Positions 49,901 through 60,452 of a stretch of DNA of 64,000 nucleotides are shown one piece after another. Positions within the stretch are counted from its first letter, which is position 1. Every line of letters starts with the position of its first letter. The notes below the pieces were generated by a model. That model made no database searches, was not told the DNA's origin, and saw only the letters and a list, made by a program, of their open reading frames with translations. The position numbers and the translations under genes were made by a program. Source of the stretch: Anoplopoma fimbria (taxonomy: Eukaryota; Chordata; Actinopteri; Perciformes; Anoplopomatidae); the NCBI RefSeq assembly GCF_027596085.1, contig NC_072451.1, positions 6,857,513 through 6,921,512 of the forward strand, written 5' to 3'.

Positions 49901-52900
49901 AAACCTGAGAAATAACCGCAGGCCAAAGAGGTGGATGCATGCAATTATGCGCCCACTGTGTGATTATCAAGCACAGTGTGATTACCAATAATGACACTAA
50001 TTTTATGTCAGGAAAGGCAGAGATCACATTTGTGTTTCCAGAAGTGTGTCAAAATTGATATGGATCAATTTTGTAACAAAGCAAAGAAAAGTTATGATAA
50101 CTTTTCTTAAAGTTCACCCAAATTAGGAAAAGTGAGAAAACACATATTTTCTCACTTGCCTCTGCCGATGTCAAGCCATGCAGATAGTTTTGGTTTATTT
50201 GCTCAGTTTTTGACACATACATCTGTTGAGTTTTCTGGTTCGACACCAATACATGTATTTTAACAAGTCTGCAGCCATGCTAACTGCTCTGTGCATCTGT
50301 ACTGAGGCACAACGGTGCCTTAAGATGAATGTTAACATCAGCATGCTAATATGCTCACAATGACCATGCTAGCATGACTGATAATTAGTGTGCTAAAGAT
50401 GAGAAGAATGCCATTTGTTTTGTTGGTCTCAAAATTTGAGAAATTTAAAGTTTCACCACATCATTTGGAACCATGAATGTCTGTTCATGGTTCCAAATGA
50501 TAAGTGAAAACTAAAGTTATACTATATACTGTATATATAATTTGGGTAAGTGACACTTAAAACCATCCTAATTGTCTTGGCCTATACTATGTTGCAATTA
50601 CAGTCATGTGCTATTCAAATAAACTACCCATGTTCCTCCCCCCTTCCTTCTTCAGTTATCACCCTATGTTGTATATTCAAATGTCGCATCCCGAGAACCA
50701 AAAAGGAAATAGAGGCACGGCACGCGCAAAGACTGGCAGCCAAAAAATATGCCAACACATTAGAGACAGTGCCGCCTCTGAATGAGCTGACTGAGATCCC
50801 AGGATGTAAGTACCTATTAATATATTTCCATTTTAATATGACTATATTTATTTTTGTTATATTTGGAAGTTGAGATACACAAGCTCTTTGTTGGAAATGT
50901 TTGCTTGTTTTCTCATGTTATAAAAATATACTCTGAAGCAGCACACTGTAACATTAAATGCTGGTGGCTCCAAATGAAAAATGTGAGTTAAATCTTTGAA
51001 AATGAGAAGTCTTGTGACAGAACTAAACCACATAGAGTACATTTTATCCCCTGAGACCAGTCTGGGATTGCTTTTCACAAAAACAAACCCTCGACATTTA
51101 AAAAGCAGGAGAACTAGAGCTTTATTTTTCAGGGTCTTACAACACTCTTTGCTGTTGTAGTCCCACTCTATGATTAAGGCTACCAGCAGTGTTGGACATG
51201 GGGCTAAGGTCATTCTTTCCCAGTCTGGCCCATCGCAATCTATCACACACCACTCGTCTTAGAGCTCCCCTACCAATCGTGTCACGATGACGGATAGTGT
51301 GAATAAAGATAAAAAATTAATTAATTCATTAACCCCTCAATAAACGTCTGTGTGGAGTTTATGGAAAATGCCACACTTTTTAAAAAGTATTTTTAATGCT
51401 TACTGTGCAATGGTCAAGTTGCTGCCACCATGCAATTCTTACTCGGTCTTGTCAACAATGATTTTGCTAATATTTGTCAAACACTGAAGAAGATTCTTCA
51501 CTCTCTACTCGACGTCTCAGCTGAGTGAGAACACATATTCATAGAGAATGTGGGGGCGGGACTAATGCAAACAGATATCCACGTTGCACTATAATCATCA
51601 CCAGCCCAGTGTCAAAAATAATGAGCAGATTTACCTGTTTTATGGGCCAGTCGGACAAAAATATACAGTTGCGTCGGCCCAAAAGGCATGTTGGTCCACT
51701 GGGAAAGTGCCCGGCCTGCCAGATGGCCAGTCAGCCCTGGATACCAGGACAGCTGTATTTTTACACATCTTTCCTAGGGCAGTTTCATTTCTTGAATTGT
51801 TACTGTCTCCTCTATTCACCTCACAAAACTTGCTGCACTTGCTTCAATTCTTCTGCTCTGTTTTATGGTCTGTTGTAGTAAATTTCCTCTTCTCTTCTCT
51901 TCTCTTCTCTTCTCTTCTCTTCTCTTCTCTTCTCTTCTCTTCTCTTCTCTTCCTCACTGTTTTTCTTCCAGCCGCCCCAGGTGCTTCTGCAGTAGAGACA
52001 GTCTCTGAGCAGGTCCAAACTCAAAGTGCTAACAGCCAGCCCTCAGCAGTTAGGGTCAGCGAGGAGCAACCCAGCTCCGTCACCTTGCCAGAGACAGGCT
52101 GATTTTTTCCTCTCCTTTTTTCTGCTCTTATCTTCTTTCAGACTCTCCTCCTGGCTAAGTGATTTCAAAATACACAGTACAAACTGGTAGTCTCCCTAAA
52201 AGTCCTCTTCATGCAACAGCCATCTATGTGGTCTTCCTCAAGGCTATTGCTGCAAGAGAAATTCAAGCAAATACAAATGCATCTCTCATTCAACTGCTTA
52301 CCACATTACTTTTGAAATGTATTCCTACAATTGTTCACATGTTGTTTTGTGGTGCAGCAGTAACTATGTGCAGTAGAAAATAAGACTTTTATTATGGCTT
52401 CAAAAACAGATTGTGATGCTTTTGCATATTTAATTAATTTTGTGCAGCTGGCCTTTTGTAGTTTACACTTTTGTAATTTTTGACGTTATCTGCTTTTTTT
52501 TGAGAGGTTTTCAATATGATATAATTATTTGCTTCGTGCATATTTGCATGACAATGTCGAAAGCATATGACTTTAAATAACTTTGAGCGACAGAAAAATG
52601 AGCAGTTGTTTCTGTTTCTACCTGCCTGTTTGCTCTACTAAGGTTAGTTTTGAACGAAGCAAATCATTTCCACTATCTCCCGTGAGTGTAAATTCAATAT
52701 GATCCTTAATGTCAAGAACACTGATCTCATCTGTAATTAAATTTCCTGGTTTCTCTCTCTCTTGCGCTCCCTCTGGAATTCGGTGCATTGCCTTGTGTGT
52801 ATATCTAAGCCATCTTAGATGTTAGCTGTGGCTTCCTCAGGTTAAGAAATGTGACAAATAGGGACTGACACCTGTCTTGTCCCTAACTTCGCGATTATAA

Positions 52901-55900
52901 ATGCATTCATGTGCACAAATACATTCATTGGTTCTTGTTTAATTCATTATGAAAGAGAAAGCATTGAGCTGTCAATAAGTTTGTCTTGTATGATAACTGT
53001 GCCAAATAAGATCTGCAATAGGGGGTTGGAGGGCTCAGGTGACAGCTACTGTGAGAGCATCAATATCTCTTTAATCTCCTGTGTTGTCTTGAGAGTTCAT
53101 CTAATATGTAAACCCTCTTTCATAAAAATATGACTAAAACCGCTCTGGGAGAGGGCCTGAAGGGAAGGTACACTGACTGCAGCCATAACAAATAAAGAGG
53201 ATTAGCATATTTATTATTTACTCTCATATGAACTTCAAACTAACCATTGTGTAAAGTTTGCTTCTGGATTTACTAAGGCGGAGGGTTGTATAAATGTAAA
53301 GCAAATATGCAAATATCTGCTTTTCCCCCAGTGACTATGTCATGTTTTGGAGACACTGAAATGAAATATGCAATAATATCTGACAAACAAAATGACTGCA
53401 TACAGAGAATATAGAGTGAATGTAGTGTCGATGAACTTCTTAACAAATTTTGAATGAATTGAAATCCCTAATAGAACCTTTTTTTTTGAATGAGGGCTTG
53501 ATTATGCAAAGCAAGAATACATTACATTGCATTACATTACAGTCATTTAGCAGACGCTTTTATCCAAAGCGACTTACAATAAGTGTATTCAACATAGGTA
53601 TTCAAGAGAACTACTAGTCACCAGAAGTCATAAGTGCATCTCCTTTCTTAAACAAGCATCTAAGAGCATAAACCAGAGCAAAAGTACAGTGCAGAAGCAA
53701 ATTACTACGAAAACAATAAGTGCAACAAACTAATACGAATGCAATAAGTGCTACGAGGAAGGCTCAGGGTAGTACTAACCTCGCGATTATAAATGCATTC
53801 ATGTGCACAAATACATTCATTGGTTCTTGTTTAATTCATTATGAAAGAGAAAGCATTGAGCTGTCAATAAGTTTGTCTTGTATGATAACTGTGCCGAATA
53901 AGATCTCAGGAGATTCAGAGCAATCAGTTGGAACGTCACTAAATATAACTTAGCAAGTAATAAAATGTTAGAAATGCATGCCCACTCGTTGTTGTAATGT
54001 GTGAAGGAGTGAGTTTTTCACAAAGCAGCAGCTTGTACAATCTGTTCAAGTGTTCGCAGAAAAAAATCTCTCCAATTCTCTAGAAAAGAGAATATGGGAG
54101 TTTCTCTTCCGCATTCTTATCGAGCTGTTAAAAGCATCTGAGAAATATGAGAAAACGAAAAGCTTTCCAGTTTCACAGCCAATATCTGCTGCAAGTTACA
54201 CACTGGAAAGAAAGATAAGGAAGAAACACAGGCTTCGTCTCTACCTTTCATCCCTCTGTCTCCAGCTCCCTCACAAGCACTCACACAAACATTTAATAAA
54301 ATACAGAGTCTGAAAAGACAGAGCTGTGGATCAATCCCTCCTAATGTGCCTTCAACTCTCGCCAGACGTGCTGCTTCCACAGTACAAAGTGATTGATTTC
54401 AAGTAGCTGATGACAAAGTTCTCAGTGTCACCAAACAGCTGCAGCTGTTGTTGTTAACAAGTCAAACGCATTTCTCACACATCTGTCCACTATACAGCTC
54501 TGAACGGACAGCGAGGAAAAAGGTCGTTCGAGGTTCACAGCACGCCGACTGATGAGTGACGGACTTGCGAAATAGGAATTTGGTCGGGTTACAACTCCTG
54601 CTTTGTTTCTCAGGAGGGAAAACTTATATGAATACAACAGGCAATATTTGTGATATCAGTACGTCGGTTTGTTGCTAGCAGAAACACCACTTCTGAGGTT
54701 ACATTTACAAGTTGAACTGTGATTTCTTTGGAAATGTCACAATGCCATGTGCCCTCAAATGTTATGAAAAATTCTACAAGTTGTATCTGAGCTGAACTTT
54801 TGACATTTAGTGGAGGTGTGAGGGCAGAGTCCTTTTGTAGAGGGCCATGTTAACCTTTACTTTTTCCACTATCATGCACAGTGTGTAAACAACAGGACTC
54901 ATGCACCAGCGCTCAAAGTTTGACCAAAATTGGAACAATGTGGAACATGTCTGGGTTTCTAATTCTTGTATTTAATTACAGCTCTTCATTTAGCCATCAC
55001 CAGGCTTTAACCCACTGATGCATCATAAGCATTGTCTAAATGAGACGGCTATAGAAATAAACAAAAAGTAAAACGAGGCAACATGAAGGAGCCGATGAGT
55101 GGAAGAGATATGCATGAGGGGATAAAAGCACAAGACACAAAGAAATCTATTCTCAAACATTCTGATGGTCGGTTGATTGTTTTAAGTCAGCTCGATTCAC
55201 CCGACACAGTAAAACAAAGGGCCAAAAAAACTTCAGGTTTACTCTGACCCCCTCCAGCAACTTTTGACATGTGTTGTTTGTTTGTCATTTGGTTTCTTGG
55301 CCTGCGTTTGTGTATCCAGTGTCTGTGCAGCAGTAGAGAGTGCTGGGAAAATGTTTGCTTTGCTACAGGAAAAAAAACTAAAAAGCCACATTTTGCCCCA
55401 ACTTGAGATTGTGCTGCTTTTTTTTTTTTTTTTTTTTTTACAGTTTTAAACAGTATTTGCTGAAGTGTAAAATCATCCCAATGTTTCTTGTTGATCTATA
55501 TCCAAAGTATTGTGTTCACTCTTGCCTGAGGGGGTCTGTAAGCTTATTGTCCAATTTATTTTGAGGGTGCTTCTTTCTTGTGGAACAATGGTTTTAAGGG
55601 AAATCTTGGGTTTGAATGCTGCAAAAATGAATTGAAAATGCCTTTAAAGTTTTTTTTATTTTTCAGCAAACCAGTGGTAGCATTGGAAACCTTTATTTTT
55701 ATTCCAAAGACGACTTATTATTCATGAAAAAAACTAAACAAATCTAAAACAAACAAAAAAAGAAATTACACTTAGATGAATAAAAAGAAGAAGCTGGAGA
55801 GTCTGCTTTGCATGTAAAGTTTAACAGCTTTTGAACATGTATATCAACATGCAGGCAACCTGTTTCAACATTATCTTTAAGTCACATGTATAATTCTATG

Positions 55901-57221
55901 AGCATTATCTGACAGGCTTAGGGATAATTGCTACAGAGAAAATATAGTGTCAGTCATGGAGAACTTAAAGCAAGAGTTTTTATATTTTGGGAATATGCTT
56001 AATTGCTTTCTTTCAAAAAGTTTGATGTAAAGAAACTTAATGCAATTCTCATATGTCTGTTAAATGTGTAACTACAGCCAGTAGCCAGTTAACTTAGCTT
56101 AGCACAAAGACTGGAAACAGGACTGAAAAGCTAGCCGTGCTCTGTATGAAGGTAACAAAATCTGTGTAAAAAACACTGATTGCGGTTTTACAGGAGGTTA
56201 TGGGCTGCACTATTTCTGGGCCAAATGTTACCTCCTGAAGTCTTGTCGTCACTGTAAAGTCTCCACTAGTTCTCTCACATAATCCCCTTGATACTGCAAC
56301 TAGTCATCTTAACACTTCTGTACCAAATCAACAAATGAGATGGAACATGTCAATAAGCTTTAGAGGCGTTGGTAGGCAGATTTTATAATTTTAGGACAGA
56401 GCTAGATTAGCTGTTTTCCCATTTAATGTCTTAATGCTAAACTACGCTAAACTAATCGTCTGCTAGAGGTAGCTTCATATTTAACACACCGACATGAGAG
56501 TAATAACTCATCTCACTCACAACAAGAAAGCGACTAAATGTCAAATGACTCCTTTAAGTCCAGATGAGTATATTGTTAATATATATGTAATTGTTCTTAA
56601 ATGTAACTTTCCAATCTCAAGCTTGTCACTTTAAGAAAATATTCATCCTCACTAACTTTGTTAGCTGTGTACGTCCTTTTGATCTCTAATTCTCATTCAG
56701 AAAGAACCTCAAACCCAATTAAATTAATAAATAGACCATGCTTATTGGCAAGGATAGAAGCAGATGTGCCTTTATCATTACATGCAACCTACTTAGCCCA
56801 GCATCCTGCTGGATTAAATCCTCTCTTCCAATTAGCACAGGCAGGACCTTGATGATACCCGATGCTGCCATGAAGCCTTCGCCTGTTATTTTAAAACCTT
56901 TTTTTATTTCTGTTTTTTCCTGCAGCTGCAAAGGCAGAAGAGAAAGAGGAGGTGACAACAGTCTCTGGTAAAGTGGATGCTGACAAAGGAGAGAAGAAGA
57001 CCAAGGAGGGCAAGAAAGAGGGCAAGGGTGCCAAACAAGGGAAAGGAGATGAAAAGGATGCGCCAACAAAGAAGGGTGAAAAAGGAGCATCCAATAAAGA
57101 AGCTGGTGAAGGGAAAGGGAAGAAATCTGGAGAGAAGGGTGACAAAGGGGAGAAAGGAGGCAAAGGAGATAAAGGAGGCAAAGCGGGGGCTAAAGGGGGA
57201 GCCAAGAAAGCTCAAAAGTGA
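46920..57221 (+). CDS. tmie: Transmembrane inner ear protein, lysine-rich-tail form (4 exons)
   Basis: Subunit of the hair-cell mechanotransduction complex with TMC1/2; needed for channel assembly and gating, and mutated in deafness. Exons 46920-47030, 49750-49867, 50656-50805 and 56926-57221 join in phase to give 224 residues (human about 156). Residues 1-32 form a hydrophobic signal-like N-terminus. After a proline-rich linker (TDPPKKPDP), [10 protein letters not shown] leads into a membrane helix at about 62-83 ([18 protein letters not shown]). Next come the conserved cytoplasmic [12 protein letters not shown] and [14 protein letters not shown] blocks. The final exon gives a 97-residue tail with 30 lysines, ending KKAQK, much longer than the human tail. 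Intron 3 holds an alternative terminal exon at 51972-52102. AATAAA at 57328-57333 follows. Confidence 0.93.
47792..48014. repeat. Tandem duplication of about 110 bp
   Basis: Units 47792-47898 and 47899-48014 share most bases, including GCCATTGACTATCAAACTAA and TGATGACTAACATGAGGTAA. The second unit is longer because of an added (CCAA)n run. Located in tmie intron 1. Confidence 0.85.
50262..50505 (+). mobile_element. Decayed fish MITE ending in a perfect hairpin
   Basis: The segment contains GCAGCCATGCTAACTGCTCT and CATCAGCATGCTAATATGCT, which I recognise from a very common acanthomorph non-autonomous DNA element. Its right end carries an 18-bp perfect inverted repeat (50460-50477 and 50484-50501) with a 6-base loop. 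Located in tmie intron 2 about 150 bp before exon 3. Confidence 0.55.
51887..51952 (+). repeat. (CTCTT)n microsatellite acting as polypyrimidine tract
   Basis: About 13 units of CTCTT, ending 19 bases before the CCAG acceptor at 51971 of the alternative tmie terminal exon. Confidence 0.95.
51972..52102 (+). CDS. tmie: Alternative 3' terminal exon of tmie (lysine-free tail)
   Basis: Preceded by TTTTTCTTCCAG, this stretch is open in exactly the phase left by tmie exon 3 (which ends with one base of a codon at 50805). It adds 43 residues starting [11 protein letters not shown] and ending TLPETG, then a stop. Joining exons 1-3 to it would give a 169-residue protein. The tail has no lysine and is Ser/Gln/Glu/Val-rich, unlike the canonical tail. 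No ideal AATAAA follows; ATTAAA occurs near 52737. It may be a real alternative exon or a chance frame. Confidence 0.45.
52883..53014. repeat. 132-bp segment duplicated 892 bp downstream (copy 1)
   Basis: Matches 53775-53906 with only two visible mismatches and no gaps. Lies in tmie intron 3. The shared open-frame peptides in both copies are a consequence of the duplication. Confidence 0.9.
53520..53774 (+). repeat. Interspersed repeat with CATTTAGCAGACGCTTTTAT motif
   Basis: Begins with ATTACATTGCATTACATTAC and the same TCATTTAGCAGACGCTTTTA signature as the tail of the SINE at 29018-29316, then continues into a different body with repeated AATAAGTGC-type motifs. It ends exactly where copy 2 of the 132-bp duplication starts. 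Confidence 0.65.
53775..53906. repeat. 132-bp duplicated segment (copy 2)
   Basis: Second copy of 52883-53014, starting at the right edge of the interspersed repeat. Identity near 98% indicates a young event. Confidence 0.9.
55963..56559. mobile_element. MITE with long inverted ends in tmie intron 3
   Basis: The left end begins ACTTAAAG and passes TTTTGGGAATATGCTTAATT; the right end is its diverged reverse complement, ending CTTTAAGT, with similarity extending over roughly 100 bp. The interior has TTAACTTAGCTTAGCACAAA and GACTGGAAACAGG, hallmarks of a very common percomorph MITE. No coding capacity. Confidence 0.7.
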
Positions 57222-57327
57222 ACTCTGCCTTCTACAGACAAAGACCGAAAAAGATCAATTCATATTTTTCACTGCAAGTTTTTTGTGCACCTTTTTTTCT
57301 AAAATGAAATTTGTATATAATATTTGA

Positions 57328-57333
57328 AATAAA
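57328..57333 (+). promoter_or_regulatory. tmie: Candidate polyadenylation signal of tmie
   Basis: AATAAA 107 bp after the tmie stop codon, within an A-rich stretch; a second AATAAA follows near 57391. Confidence 0.55.
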
Positions 57334-57419
57334 CAAACAAAAAAAAATATATATATATGTATAAGAAAATGTTTCATTTGTATACATAAGAATAAAGAAA
57401 GTTGCAAGAATATCAGTAC

Positions 57420-58115
57420 AGTAAAATTACAGATTTATTCACAATTCACTGAACATTATAGACCAGAAAACATATTCTTATTTTATTCCAAGTTTACACT
57501 TATATCTACAACGTACCTAAATCACTATAGAGTGATGAGAAGGCGAGACACGTCTTAGCAAACACTGCTCACATACTGTATCTAAAGCATGAAGACCAAT
57601 GCCGACTTCACTGAGTACATTTCGAGATAAATAAAAGACAACCAAACACATTTTATACTTCAATGAGAGGTATTTGAAAACAACAAATTACAACATTAGC
57701 TCTATGATTATTGGCCTTGTACACTTGATTCCAAAACACAATCATTGAACATGATACAATCAGAGAAAATACTGTATTATAGGGTATTAAAGTGCACAAA
57801 TATAATTTTTAAGGATTTTTTTAATGGAATATTTTATGTTCTGACACCAGCCGCCTTTTAGTAATATCAGTCTGTAACAAAAGGAACATAATGTGTACTT
57901 GCCAAGGGACAATTAGTGGAAAGCCAGATTGAATTGAACAGAGTTGTGATAAATGGAATAAATAGCCAATAAAGGCCATTAAAAGACCCAATCCATCAAT
58001 ATGTTATACCACCCAAAAAACATCTCTCAGTAATTATCTACAATGTCCTTATCTCTTATTTAAAATTCAGTTGTTTCAGTCTTTAAAAACAGGTTACAGG
58101 TATGCAGTCTAGATG

Positions 58116-58159
<44 letters not shown>

Positions 58160-60452
58160 TCGCAAAGTTGTCTGATTTATTTAGCAAAAATAGGAATTAC
58201 CTCTAGTGCTATCTGCTCCTTTAGATGCAGTATAAATCTGCTGGATTGACTTGTACAAACTGGAACAGACCAGACTTAAACCTTTCAAAACTGAGTAAAA
58301 GCACCATCTTAACGGATCTGGGGTCAGGTGAAGAAAAACTGGGCATCAGGGAATTGGGAGCTTGATTCTGTCAGTGTGAAGTCTCCAAAAGAACACAATA
58401 GCAGGAAGGATAAGAGATCTTACCATTAAATGGTTGAACATAAAGGAATGTGGGTTAATGATTTAACATAAGCGCAACTCCATCAAACACATTGGTCCAA
58501 ACCAAACAGTGACTAATTTAGCACTTGAGACCAAGTTAAGTCAAACAATCCAAGTAGAACAACAAAACGGCCTATAATATATATGATCTTGGTCCCTTGT
58601 TGCTAAGCGACTGAGTGTTGTGAATGGCTTTCTCATTTGCCCCAGTGTTCTTTACATGAAACTGAGTTTAAAAAAACTACAAAAAAAAAACAACCTTCAA
58701 TCTGTGTGGGTGCTGTATTTCAACACTTTTATCTCGACAATAGCCAGTAGCAAATATATATTTTGTTAGGAGAAAGAGGTTGATTTCACGGCTTTCAAGA
58801 CTTTTTGGCTACTGTAAACAAGTTTGTGGATGAAAATACAAAGAAATGCTGCAAAATATCCTCTTCTCTGGCAGGGTATCATGCTTTTTCTCTTTGGTAT
58901 CAGATAAAAGAAAATGTCAACCAACCTGCAATCCATGCCGGTATCTCACAAGTTACAGAGTTTAAAATGTCTTGAGGAATGCTTCATTAAATGCTAGTTT
59001 AAATGCCCTCCGTCACCTGTAAATATATTTACCTGTTTTGTTTTGGACTATATACATAACTAAATATTGCAAACATTCCGTAAACAAACACATGAAAAAA
59101 AATAAAACATTGAATCATAGCTTTATAACATATTCATACACATGAACACTATTAGCTCACAATTAGAATGTATTTCTGATCTTTGTAAACATTGTGACTT
59201 GTATATACACATAAAAAAGCAGCATAACACTGAACCATTTGTTATAATGACTGTTATTCATTTCTGGGGTTTTCTTCATATCCACCACAAAGGTCAATCT
59301 TTGAACTCCATCTGAATATGAGATTTTTGTGGAATCCTCATTTCATTGACATTCCACTGGAATATATGACAGTTTCCTGCACCCAGTGTGTTTTTAAATG
59401 GGGTCTCTTCCTTTGAAAACTGTGTGGGAACATATGATACTATTTTTGTCATATTTCCATAAAGTTCTTCTTTACCTCAACTAACGCAAAGGGAGACTGT
59501 CTTCAAAGACAGTCTTCAAAGAAATATTCCAGCTTTTGCATCATTCTCTACAGAAAATTTGGATATGAAACATTCGTTTGAACTCGTTTGGAATCTGTTG
59601 TAATTAGAGAGGTGAATACTGGGTTTTTCTAAACAGCAGAAACTGTACAACATTTTGAAAAAAAAAAAAAAAAAAAAGAGCACAGCCTTATTACATAGCA
59701 ACACCCTCAGATAAATGTTGACCATGCTAAAACTACTATGGTATAAAAATAGATGAGCAACAACAGAGGACTTCAATTACCTGAGTACCTTCCCTTTTAC
59801 ACTGCAGTGGATTTAAGTCAATGCATAACAAAATGAGATACCATGCCAGAAAGCATGAACAGATGCCTCAAAACAGTAACATTGATTATTTGCTGAAGCT
59901 AAACCTACACTTAGTCTACCCATGCTGACTTAAACCCATAATCTTTCTGAAGAAATTGCCCACCCATGTGTCACTAAGAGCACTCAAAATCCACCTGGCT
60001 TTACATAGGTGATTAAGGCTGTTCCTGGCAACTACCGTAACTAACCCCAGTTTGATTTATGCACAAAAGCTGAGCACAAGACATTTACCAAAAAATAGTA
60101 AACAGAAAACAAGATAACAACAGTTATGGCAGTGGAAAAGAAAAAAAAAAACGGCAGTCTGTTTCATCCTTTTACACATTCACTGTGGCAGGTGGTTGGT
60201 GAAGGAGTTGAGAGTGTTTTTGCTACAACAGCGAGGGTCATCATCCATCAGGTAAAGATGGCCCAGCTCACGAAAGTGATACACCCTTTTTGCCTTGAGT
60301 CTCATCTGTTGGTAATGTTCTGGCTTAATTCACAGGAGAATAAACTGGCAGTATTGATGCATGCAGCCATCCCCTTCAGACCATCCTGAGACTGTTTTTC
60401 GTGATTTATTTTTTCCCTCCAGTATTCAACCCTATACACGGCGTCCTGGAGG
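57420..60452. other. Region between the converging tmie and pth1r genes
   Basis: No exon seen over 3 kb. It contains a (TAA)n microsatellite near 58114-58160 and an A-run near 59659-59677. Minus-strand AATAAA hexamers occur at 60405-60410 and 57431-57436, so part or all of this may be pth1r 3' UTR. Confidence 0.5.
58114..58160. repeat. (TAA)n microsatellite
   Basis: About 15 uninterrupted ATA/TAA units. Confidence 0.95.

Noticed and set aside
56719..57215. Ser/Phe/Pro-rich minus-strand frames opposite tmie exon 4
   Set aside because: They are the antisense of a Lys/Gly/Glu-rich coding exon.
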